Origin: Sphingobium lactosutens
GTDB lineage: Bacteria > Pseudomonadota > Alphaproteobacteria > Sphingomonadales > Sphingomonadaceae
Reading direction: 5' to 3'
Length of the DNA stretch: 64,000 nt
Assembly (NCBI RefSeq): GCF_013393185.1
Contig: NZ_QJQX01000063.1
Span: forward strand, 1 to 64,000
Part shown: positions 54,664 to 62,347 of the stretch, one piece after another
Layout of the letters: each line of letters opens with the position of its first letter
Numbering within the stretch: the stretch's first letter is position 1
Program-made: the position numbers and the translations under genes
Notes under the pieces: generated by a model
What the model saw: only the letters and a program-made list of their open reading frames with translations
The model's database searches: none
Told to the model about the DNA's origin: nothing

Positions 54664-56283
54664 ATGACGATCAGGCGAATGTTTTTGTGCGGGATGGCCG
54701 CGATCAGCATGCTGGTTCCGGGTGCGTCGTCGGGGGCGACGCAGTCACCCGGTCCAACGAGCGATGCACGACTGATCGTGGACACCGACAAGCCCGGTCC
54801 GATCATAGACCCCAATATCTACGGCCAGTTCGTGGAACATCTGGGACGCGGTGTCTATGAGGGCATCTGGGTCGGCTCCGACTCTTCCATTCCCAATGTC
54901 CGCGGCATCCGCAGCGATGTCGTCGCTGCCCTTCGCAAAGTGCATATTCCCGTGATCCGCTGGCCAGGAGGATGCTTCGCCGATGGCTATCACTGGGCGG
55001 ATGGCATTGGCCCTGCCAACCAGCGGCCACAGGGCATCAACGCCGCCTGGGACAAGTCAGCCGAAACCAACGCCTTCGGCACGCATGAATATATGGATTT
55101 TCTCGACCAGATCGGGGCCGAGGCCTTTGTGTCGGTCAATGTCGGATCGGGCAGCGTCAGGGAAGCCGACGACTGGATGCGATACATGACCGCGCCGACC
55201 GCCAGCCAGCCGGGCAGAAGCCGCACCGCCAATGGACATGCCGAACCATGGGCAGTCCCCTTCATCGGCGTCGGCAATGAAAGTTGGGGCTGCGGCGGCA
55301 ACATGACCGCCGACAGCTATGCCGCGACCTTCCGCAATTATGCCAGCTTCCTGCGCAGCTATTCGGGGGAACGGGCGAAGCTGATTGCGGTAGGGGCCGA
55401 TACGGACGATTATGACTGGACCGATCGTGTCATGGCACAGGCCATGATGTGGCGCCCCCATCCGACGCCGCTCGCCTATACGACCGACCAGCCGCTTATG
55501 TGGGGGCTATCGTTGCACTTCTATACCTTCGCCGGCAATGACTGGCGCAACAAGGGACGCAATATCGGCTTCGGCACGGCCGAATGGGCTGCGGCGCTGG
55601 CGCGGGCCAACCTGACCGACGAGTTGATCCGCCGTCATTCGGCTATCATGGACAAATATGATCCCGACAAGCGCGTCGCCCTGGCGGTGGACGAATGGGG
55701 CGCCTGGTTCCAGAGCGAGAAGGATGCCCCATCGCAACTCTATCTGGAAAGCACGCTGCGCGACGCGGTGATTGCAGGACTGAGCCTCAACATCTTCAAC
55801 CACCACGCCGATCGGGTACGGATGGCCAACCTTGCGCAGATGGTGAATGTCATCCAATCGCTCATCCTGACCGACGGCGCAAAGATGGTGGTCACGCCTA
55901 CCTATCATGTGTTCGATCTGTACAAGGTGCATCAGGGTGCCGCGCTCGTGCCGACGGAAGTGCAGGCGCACGCCTATGTCGAGGGCGATACCCGCCTGCC
56001 GGGCCTGAGCGTGTCCGCATCGAAGGACAAGGCAGGCAAGTTGCACATGACGCTCGTCAATCTCGATCCTGCCCGGGCGAGCACTGTCTACATCACGCTC
56101 AGGGGCGGAAGATGGCGCACCGCGACCGCCCAAACACTTACCGCCGACCGCATCGATACCCGCATAAGCTTCGATGCCCCCGATCCCTTCATCCCCAAAC
56201 CGTTACCCGCGCGGATCGTCCAGGATCAGGTGGAACTGAAGATTGCATCCAAGTCGGTGACACTCCTGGAGATCAGTCAATAG
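54664..56283 (+). CDS. GH51 alpha-L-arabinofuranosidase, exported
   Basis: This 539-residue protein has a signal peptide (MFLCGMAAISMLVPGASSGA). The family-51 barrel shows IDPNIYGQFVEHLGRGVYEG, VIRWPGGCFADGYHWADGIG, the acid/base Glu206 in GVGNESWGCGGNMTADSYA and the nucleophile Glu344 in LAVDEWGAWFQ. A C-terminal beta-sandwich follows. It trims arabinofuranose from arabinoxylan fragments. The ATG follows GGGGAGGGCGC. It is divergent from GH115 and convergent with the TPR/TRAFs-binding gene. Confidence 0.93.
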   Translation: MTIRRMFLCGMAAISMLVPGASSGATQSPGPTSDARLIVDTDKPGPIIDPNIYGQFVEHLGRGVYEGIWVGSDSSIPNVRGIRSDVVAALRKVHIPVIRWPGGCFADGYHWADGIGPANQRPQGINAAWDKSAETNAFGTHEYMDFLDQIGAEAFVSVNVGSGSVREADDWMRYMTAPTASQPGRSRTANGHAEPWAVPFIGVGNESWGCGGNMTADSYAATFRNYASFLRSYSGERAKLIAVGADTDDYDWTDRVMAQAMMWRPHPTPLAYTTDQPLMWGLSLHFYTFAGNDWRNKGRNIGFGTAEWAAALARANLTDELIRRHSAIMDKYDPDKRVALAVDEWGAWFQSEKDAPSQLYLESTLRDAVIAGLSLNIFNHHADRVRMANLAQMVNVIQSLILTDGAKMVVTPTYHVFDLYKVHQGAALVPTEVQAHAYVEGDTRLPGLSVSASKDKAGKLHMTLVNLDPARASTVYITLRGGRWRTATAQTLTADRIDTRISFDAPDPFIPKPLPARIVQDQVELKIASKSVTLLEISQ

Positions 56284-56356
56284 CGGCCGACGATGGCGAG
56301 CCTGTCCCAACCGAGGGTGCTGCGGAAACTCTCACCCCGCTCCTCGAATGCCGCGC

Positions 56357-57841
56357 TCATTCAGCCAGAGGGACAGTCGGACAAAATTCAGCGACCGGAA
56401 AATCGCCATTGGGCGTCGCAATCTCCCCCGCGAATTCGAAACGGCATTGCGGCGCCAGTATATCCATGGCGACGGCCTGGGGCCAGAGCGCCCATATACT
56501 GCCGGCAGGCGCGGCACGGGCCAGGACAAAGGCCAGGCGATCCTCGTCCGGCACTTCGTCCCCGGCCAACGCAGCCGTATGATATTCCAGCCCCAGCCTG
56601 CATTCCGGACGAGCGCTCACCATGGCTTGCGCAAGGTGGATCGCCGTCGGCAGATCATCCAGCTCCAGGAAAAACATGTCGTTCACCGGATGCTGCCTCT
56701 CCAGATGGCGGAATGCACCGGGCAATAGAAAGGGGGATGATGAGGCAAGCAATATCCGGTTCACGGCCATGTCGAGCGCTCCCGCCTTTGGCGGGATCGA
56801 CTGGTCCAGAACAACGCGATGCAAGGGGAGGCCCCGTGCCTGCCACACTATGTCCGACGCCATGAAGACACCGGATCGCCGTCCAACATTCAGCGCAACC
56901 GCGTGCGTTGCAAAGGCGCTGGCACGCCGCAAGGCCAACCCCATGGCAATTTCCGCCCCTCTGGTGATCGCCGCCTCGGACAGGTTCATGATGCTCTCCG
57001 GCGCCTCCAGACTCGCGGCGCCATCGATCAGCCGGTCAAACCGTTGTCGCCATCGTTCACCAAACCGGATCACGGAGGCATCGCGAAAGACGTCCAGGGC
57101 CGTCGGCAGGACGACATGCAGTTCCGCGCCCCGGGCGACCGCCAGTTCGGCGAGCAATATGTCCGCTCCCGCGGCCAGTGCCCCGTAAAGCGCGCCAGGA
57201 CGAATGTGGTCGAGCGCCTCGCCGATCTTGTGCCGAGCCTCCTCCTCATCGTCCGGTACGCCGATGATGCCGCTGAAATACAGGCTCGGCGGGGGACGCA
57301 AATGATCGAACAAGTCGGCCGATCGCCCCGTCAGCGTCAGGATCTGGCGGAATTGCCGCAATGTCGCAGCATGATCTTCCCAAGCTTCCGGCGCACGGCT
57401 TATTGCCTGCTCCAGCGCAGCCCTGCTCGCGGTCTCGTCCCCAAGCAGCAGATGCGCCTCGGCCATTGTGGCGGCAAGCCAATAGCGGGTTTCGGCTTCA
57501 TGGTCGCCGCTTTCCAGCAGCGCGAGGACGTCGCGGGCAAGGCGTGCGGCATGATCCGGCCTGCCGTTGAGAAAAGCGACCGTGGCGGCGTTGATCAGGG
57601 GATAGGTTGCGCGGCGCCCCTTCCCAGCCTGCATATAGGCATTCTGCGCCTGCGACAGCAGAGTGGCGCGATCGTTCCCCCCGCTACACAGGGCACGATC
57701 CTTCAGCAGGCGCCCCTTGAGGCTCAGCGCTTCCGGGTCGTCAGCATCGAGGAGGCCGGACTCGCTGAACATCCGCCACGCGCGGAGCGTGTCGCCTCCG
57801 CGCGCAACCGTGCGTATCCGGGCCAGAACCGCAAAAGTCAT
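56357..57841 (-). CDS. TPR protein with TRAFs-binding-like domain
   Basis: This 494-residue protein is likely cytoplasmic, with no signal or membrane segment. The N-terminal half is a TPR-like array (ALSLKGRLLKDRALC, AQNAYMQAGKGRRATYPLIN, ETRYWLAATMAEAHLLLGDE). The middle resembles the TRAFs-binding domain of MAP3K-like proteins (LYFSGIIGVPDDEEEARHKI, ALYGALAAGADILLAELAVA, RGAELHVVLPTALDVFR, RFGERWRQRFDRLI). In bacteria this domain is found near TIR proteins and may recognise a nucleotide or protein signal. Last gene of the leftward TIR module; 27 bp after the small gene. Confidence 0.7.
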   Translation of the reverse strand: MTFAVLARIRTVARGGDTLRAWRMFSESGLLDADDPEALSLKGRLLKDRALCSGGNDRATLLSQAQNAYMQAGKGRRATYPLINAATVAFLNGRPDHAARLARDVLALLESGDHEAETRYWLAATMAEAHLLLGDETASRAALEQAISRAPEAWEDHAATLRQFRQILTLTGRSADLFDHLRPPPSLYFSGIIGVPDDEEEARHKIGEALDHIRPGALYGALAAGADILLAELAVARGAELHVVLPTALDVFRDASVIRFGERWRQRFDRLIDGAASLEAPESIMNLSEAAITRGAEIAMGLALRRASAFATHAVALNVGRRSGVFMASDIVWQARGLPLHRVVLDQSIPPKAGALDMAVNRILLASSSPFLLPGAFRHLERQHPVNDMFFLELDDLPTAIHLAQAMVSARPECRLGLEYHTAALAGDEVPDEDRLAFVLARAAPAGSIWALWPQAVAMDILAPQCRFEFAGEIATPNGDFPVAEFCPTVPLAE

Positions 57842-57868
57842 GCTGTTTCCATTCCCCAGATATGACGC

Positions 57869-58351
57869 TCAGTCCTGCTTTGGCGGCGGGTTCCTGATGT
57901 CGGGGTCGATCGACAGTGCAATCCATTGAAAATCCCCGGCAGCGGTTTGCTGCAAAAGATCGATATTGATGTTGAACCCATGCCGCGTCCCATATTTGCC
58001 ACCCCGGTTGTAGCGGGCGCGAAAGCGGAGGGTCTTGTAACGATCCAGTTTCTCGTCATAATCATCATATTCCACCCCGCCATAAAAGGAAGCCAAGGAT
58101 TCCTTGGTGGTGATACCTTCAAGATCTTTCGAGAAATAAATCTGGTCGCCAACCAGCACGATCTCCACAAGTGAGTCCTGCGTGATAGCAATATAAGGGC
58201 AGCCCGGTGCGTCAGGCTGCTCATAACGCAGCGCGATCTTCTCATTTTCAGCCTTGAAAATGACATTGAAACAAATCGGTTTTGCGCCATCGCACAACTC
58301 GACGGGCGCAAGTGGCGCAAGTCCGTATTGCGTATAGTTCAATGTAGACAT
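57869..58351 (-). CDS. unrecognised 160-residue protein of the TIR module
   Basis: I do not recognise the family. The protein is soluble, acidic and tyrosine-rich, without signal peptide or membrane segment. It shows alternating strands (CFNVIFKAENEKIALRYEQP, YIAITQDSLVEIVLVGDQIY, FNINIDLLQQT) and an ending DPDIRNPPPKQD. Codons end in A or T more often than in neighbouring genes, suggesting recent transfer. It starts 3 bp after the TIR gene stop and is 27 bp from the TRAFs-binding gene, so the three are surely cotranscribed. A sensor or inhibitor role is possible but not shown. Confidence 0.7.
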   Translation of the reverse strand: MSTLNYTQYGLAPLAPVELCDGAKPICFNVIFKAENEKIALRYEQPDAPGCPYIAITQDSLVEIVLVGDQIYFSKDLEGITTKESLASFYGGVEYDDYDEKLDRYKTLRFRARYNRGGKYGTRHGFNINIDLLQQTAAGDFQWIALSIDPDIRNPPPKQD

Positions 58352-58354
58352 GAG

Positions 58355-59953
58355 TTACTTTCCAGTGGTTTCTAAAGGTTCCGACAGCTTGGCCTGCCAA
58401 ACTCGCCAATCCTTATTCGCCGGATCGGACGCGACGAGCCTGTCCACATCCTTGCGCGCCTCCTCCCTCAACGACTCCGCACGCGGCTTCTGGCCAATCT
58501 GATACAGAAGTTGCGACATGGAGTAACGCGCGAGCATCCAGTCCTGCACATAGGTCGCATTCTTCGGATCTTTCCGGATCAACGCTTGCAAAATGGCGCC
58601 TTGCTGCTGCCGTTGCTTCAGCGCTGCATTCCTCTCTCCCCTCATACGCAGGGCATCCGCCATCCATGCATGCCGATTGGCCAGGTCCGCGGCCACCGCC
58701 TGATCGTCGGGCATCATCTGGCGCACGCGCTGCATGGTTTCCAACGCCTGGCGGCAGCTATCCAGATCAGGTGTTCGACGATGCCCTTCATCGATCGCGA
58801 TCGTGCAGATATTGCCTTGCGCATAGCTTAATTCCCGCCAGTATTTCTCATTCTCCGGCTGAAGATCGACGAGTTGCCGGGCGAGCACGCCATAGGCCCG
58901 GAAACGCGGGAGCGCCGCGTCATTACGATGCCGCAGGAATTCGACATAGCCCAGCCAGAATTCGCTCTGGGCATGTGCGAATATCCGTACTGGGTTATGA
59001 GGCTCGGCGGACATCAGTGCGCGGGTCACGCGATAGGCTTCCCGGAACTCGGCCAAAGCAGCTTTCTCGTCGCCTCGCTTGAGGTCATCTTCCCCCATGG
59101 CTTGCAGAATGCGCGCACGGCGGTCGAGCGAATCTCGTGGAAGCGCGGCGAGATCGGGCTGGTCGGCATAATAATTCAAGGCACGCCTGTTGACCGTCTG
59201 GAGAATGTCGAGCCGCCCCACGCCTCTCAACTTTTCCCGCAGATCCGTGAACATGAATTCGATCAATCCTTCCGCCTGCTGCCGTTGCTTTTCCGCCTCG
59301 CTTCTCGCCCGGGCGACGAATATCAACATCGCCGCCATGAATAGAGCAAGAATAACGGCGAAAAATGTGACGCCAATCACGCGCCGGAGCTGGCGCTGCG
59401 CATCCCGCTGAATGATCCGGTCGAGGCCCACACCCGTAAGACCGGCCACGATCTTCAACCGGGCAAGCCTGATGCCATCATGATTTGTCCGAAAATCGGC
59501 CGCGATGGGTTCATGCAACACCCCATCGGCGTCGAGCGCGAACAGCGAAGAAGGGAAACTGTCCTCAGGCTCCCCTTCGATCAGCGCGGCGATGACAGGG
59601 CGATCAGGATGCAGTTCACGAAACAGAGCGATTTCTGCATCCACCCAGCGCGAAGCCCTGGCGGCCGGAGAACATATTATGACCAGCGCGTCCGATCGCG
59701 ACAGGGCTTGCCGAACCTCTCTGTCGAGGCTGGAGGCAGCCGGCAGTTCGGTACGATCGCGAAAAATCGGCGCCAGCCGATGGGGAACGGTTCCCAATGG
59801 CGACTGAGTGCCAACCAGGCGTGCAGGAAGGCGATAGGCTTCCAGCCATCGATGCAGCCTGGCGGCCGTGCGCTCATCGACATGGCTGTAGCTCAGGAAT
59901 GCGCGATAGGTGGAAAGGCCGGGCGTTTCAGGATCAGTGCTGCCTGCTGTCAT
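58355..59953 (-). CDS. membrane-anchored TIR-domain protein with TPR-like C-terminus
   Basis: This 532-residue protein has a TIR_2 domain at residues about 15-180: YRAFLSYSHVDERTAARLH, APIFRDRTELPAASSLDREV, ALVIICSPAARASRWVDAEI. Glu107 sits where TIR NADases carry the catalytic Glu. A transmembrane helix spans about 192-214 (VIGVTFFAVILALFMAAMLI). A helical, TPR-like region fills the rest (RRARILQAMGEDDLKRGDEK, RFRAYGVLARQLVDLQPENE, ALETMQRVRQMMPDDQ). It may cleave NAD or make a cyclic nucleotide signal. The ATG at 59953 is used rather than the upstream TTG. First gene of the three-gene module. Confidence 0.82.
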   Translation of the reverse strand: MTAGSTDPETPGLSTYRAFLSYSHVDERTAARLHRWLEAYRLPARLVGTQSPLGTVPHRLAPIFRDRTELPAASSLDREVRQALSRSDALVIICSPAARASRWVDAEIALFRELHPDRPVIAALIEGEPEDSFPSSLFALDADGVLHEPIAADFRTNHDGIRLARLKIVAGLTGVGLDRIIQRDAQRQLRRVIGVTFFAVILALFMAAMLIFVARARSEAEKQRQQAEGLIEFMFTDLREKLRGVGRLDILQTVNRRALNYYADQPDLAALPRDSLDRRARILQAMGEDDLKRGDEKAALAEFREAYRVTRALMSAEPHNPVRIFAHAQSEFWLGYVEFLRHRNDAALPRFRAYGVLARQLVDLQPENEKYWRELSYAQGNICTIAIDEGHRRTPDLDSCRQALETMQRVRQMMPDDQAVAADLANRHAWMADALRMRGERNAALKQRQQQGAILQALIRKDPKNATYVQDWMLARYSMSQLLYQIGQKPRAESLREEARKDVDRLVASDPANKDWRVWQAKLSEPLETTGK

Positions 59954-60273
59954 GCGAACCAAAGACTCCGGGAATCATGTTCTTGCCAGATCCCGAACAG
60001 ACACCAGTCACCGGTTTTGCCCTGCGACGATGGCAAGAGCAGGAATTTTCTCCTGCTGCCGGGATCGAAAGAGATGCTGGACAAAAATCGACTGATTTTC
60101 ACATCGGCCTCGGCGGAAAGCCATTGCAGCATCAGACCGTCATCGCCCGGCCCGTGACACGCCATAATCTATTTCATTGCGACCGCCACCCCCAATTACA
60201 AGGAGATATGGGGTAGCGAAAGGCGTCGTCCAAGTCACGCCGCAACCGGCCGGCTCATGTCGCGCCGGCGGGA
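59954..60273. other. 320-bp gap between TIR module and histidine kinase; promoter region
   Basis: No supported gene. It should hold the promoter of the leftward TIR module. A short hairpin (agcagga at 60038-60044 with tcctgct at 60051-60057) is visible but has no T run in either direction. The kinase gene ends at its right side without a clear strong terminator. Confidence 0.5.
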
Positions 60274-61653
60274 CTATGCTATTTCGTTATGCAATGCGCC
60301 ATCGGTCGGCAATAGCAGCGTGACGAGCAGCCCCGGTTCCGCATCGCCCAGAATGAGGTCGCCGCCATGCAGGCGCGCAGCAGCCGTCGCCAGCGAAAGC
60401 CCCAGTCCGGCACCCGCGATATGACGCGACGCATCCAGCCGCGCGAACCGCTTGAGCGCCTCCGCGCGGCGCGCCTCCGCGATGCCGGGTCCGTTGTCCG
60501 CCACACAGAGACATATCCTCGCCGCTTCCCGACGCGCCGACAGTCGAATATTGTCGCCGCCATATTTCAGGGCATTGTCGATCAGGTTCGACAGGAGTTG
60601 AGCGATCAATTCCCGATGCGCCAGGATGACAAGATCGGGCGCTGCGTCGACGCTGATCGTCACGCCCTTTTCCTCGGCGACCGCGCCATACATGTCCTGA
60701 AAATCGTGCAGCATCGCCGCAACATCCAGTGGCGCGAAACTGTCGCGGCCGATCCCCGCCTCTGCCCGGCTGATCGTCAAAGCGGTGTTCAGCATTTTTA
60801 TGAGCGTATCGCTCTCCTCCAGGGCGCGCTCCATGGCGTTGATGGCGATGTCCTCCCGGCTCTTGTTGAGCGCATTTTCAATGACCGCGCGCTGGCGCGT
60901 GAGCGGGGAGCGCAGATCATGGGCAAGGCCGTCCGTCACCAGTCTCAATTCGCCGACCAGTCCGGTGATCCGGTCGAGCATCCCGTTGATCGCACGGGCA
61001 AGAGCATCGAACATGTCGCCGCTGCCCGTCAGCGCGATCCGTCTGCCCATGTCTCCCGTACCGATCGCCGTTGCAGTGTCGATTACCGACCGCAGCCGAC
61101 GACGGATGATCATAGCGGATAACCAGGCAGCGCCGCCCGCAAGCGGCATGGCCAGCAGCACCGCGCTCACGAGCGCCGTCTCCAGAAAGCCGCCGAAGCG
61201 CATATCATTTTCGACGACATGGCCGGTCAACAGGCGCGTGCCGTCGGGAAAACGTGTGCTGACCAGGCCGACCACTTCCGGCTCCCGCCCGCGCTGGTCG
61301 TTACGCAGCAGATTGGCAAGATGCCATTCTTCGGAAGCACCCACACCTGTCGGCCAGCGATTGAGATTGCCCGCAACTCTCTCTCCACGCGGAGACAGCA
61401 GCAGGATCACGGTCTGTCCGGTACGATCGTTGGCGATCCGGTTGCGGACGGTGGCGCCCGCCGCCGCAAAGCCGGCGGCAGCGTAGGTAGCGGCGATGTC
61501 GTCACGCAGCCCAACCGCCACTTCCCGGCTGGCATGGTTCACGGATCGTCCGGTAAACTGGTGCACCGCCCACAGCGCCACCAGCACGCAAGCGATCTGC
61601 ATCAGGAAGATGAGAGCGGCAAAGCGCCATATAACGGAATGACGCCAGCGCAT
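60274..61653 (-). CDS. two-component sensor histidine kinase
   Basis: This 459-residue inner-membrane sensor has TM1 near residues 10-30 (FAALIFLMQIACVLVALWAV). A periplasmic domain of about 130 residues follows, then TM2 (LETALVSAVLLAMPLAGGAA), a HAMP linker and HisKA with LVTDGLAHDLRSPLTRQRAV (phospho-His). The HATPase domain shows LLSNLIDNALKYGGDNI, CVADNGPGI and GAGLGLSLATAAARLHGG. It probably senses an envelope signal and phosphorylates the regulator encoded 7 bp upstream. The operon link to mprF points to cationic peptide or membrane stress. Confidence 0.93.
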   Translation of the reverse strand: MRWRHSVIWRFAALIFLMQIACVLVALWAVHQFTGRSVNHASREVAVGLRDDIAATYAAAGFAAAGATVRNRIANDRTGQTVILLLSPRGERVAGNLNRWPTGVGASEEWHLANLLRNDQRGREPEVVGLVSTRFPDGTRLLTGHVVENDMRFGGFLETALVSAVLLAMPLAGGAAWLSAMIIRRRLRSVIDTATAIGTGDMGRRIALTGSGDMFDALARAINGMLDRITGLVGELRLVTDGLAHDLRSPLTRQRAVIENALNKSREDIAINAMERALEESDTLIKMLNTALTISRAEAGIGRDSFAPLDVAAMLHDFQDMYGAVAEEKGVTISVDAAPDLVILAHRELIAQLLSNLIDNALKYGGDNIRLSARREAARICLCVADNGPGIAEARRAEALKRFARLDASRHIAGAGLGLSLATAAARLHGGDLILGDAEPGLLVTLLLPTDGALHNEIA

Positions 61654-61660
61654 GAGCCAT

Positions 61661-62347
61661 TCAGCCCCGATCGCTCAGGCGATAGCCCGCGCCCCGAACG
61701 GTATGAATGAGCGGCGCCTCGCCCTCCTCATCGATCTTGCGGCGCAACCGGCTGATATGGACGTCGATGACATTGGTGCCAGGATCAAAATGATAGTCCC
61801 ATACCCCTTCCAGCAGCATGGTCCGCGTGACGACTTCGTCCTTATGCCGAAGCAGATAGTCGAGCAGGCGAAATTCGCGTGGTTGCAATTCTATGGTGCG
61901 CCTGCCCCGCCTGACCTTCCGAGCGAGCAGGTCGACCTCTAGGTCGCGGCAACTCAGCCGTGTTTCCCGTTCTTCGCCGCCCGTGCGCCGCCGAATGACA
62001 ATGCGCAGCCGGGCCAGCAGTTCGGCGAAGGCAAAGGGTTTCGCCAGATAATCGTCCGACCCGCCGGTAAGACCGGCCACGCGGTCGTCCGCGTCCGCCA
62101 GGGCCGACAAGATGATGACTGGCGTCGTGATCGATGCGGCCCGCATCGCCGCGAGTACGGCCATACCGTCCATCCCCGGCAACATCCGGTCAAGAATGAT
62201 CGCGTCATGCGTCTGCTCGGTCGCCATGAACAGGCCGTCGCGCCCATTGTCCGCCCGATCGACGACAAAGCCCTCTTCCGCCAGCCCCTTGGCGATATAG
62301 TCTGCCGTCGTGGCATCATCCTCGATCAGCAATATCTTATGGCTCAT
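61661..62347 (-). CDS. OmpR-family response regulator
   Basis: This 228-residue regulator has a receiver domain with LLIEDDATTADYIAKGLAEE, the phospho-acceptor Asp in AIILDRMLPGMDGM, and Lys in DYLAKPFAFAELLARL. A winged-helix DNA-binding domain follows (IELQPREFRLLDYLLRHKDE, GTNVIDVHISRLRRKIDEEG). The ATG at 62347 overlaps the mprF-like stop by 4 bp, and the kinase gene follows after 7 bp. It resembles PhoP/QseB-type regulators. Confidence 0.94.
   Translation of the reverse strand: MSHKILLIEDDATTADYIAKGLAEEGFVVDRADNGRDGLFMATEQTHDAIILDRMLPGMDGMAVLAAMRAASITTPVIILSALADADDRVAGLTGGSDDYLAKPFAFAELLARLRIVIRRRTGGEERETRLSCRDLEVDLLARKVRRGRRTIELQPREFRLLDYLLRHKDEVVTRTMLLEGVWDYHFDPGTNVIDVHISRLRRKIDEEGEAPLIHTVRGAGYRLSDRG

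Noticed and set aside
60038..60057. Hairpin upstream of the TIR module as a terminator
   Set aside because: Only 7 bp of stem and no T run on either strand; probably chance.
59797..60216. Rightward small frames in the gap before the histidine kinase
   Set aside because: They overlap the antisense TIR gene or have no coding bias, no ribosome site and no similarity.
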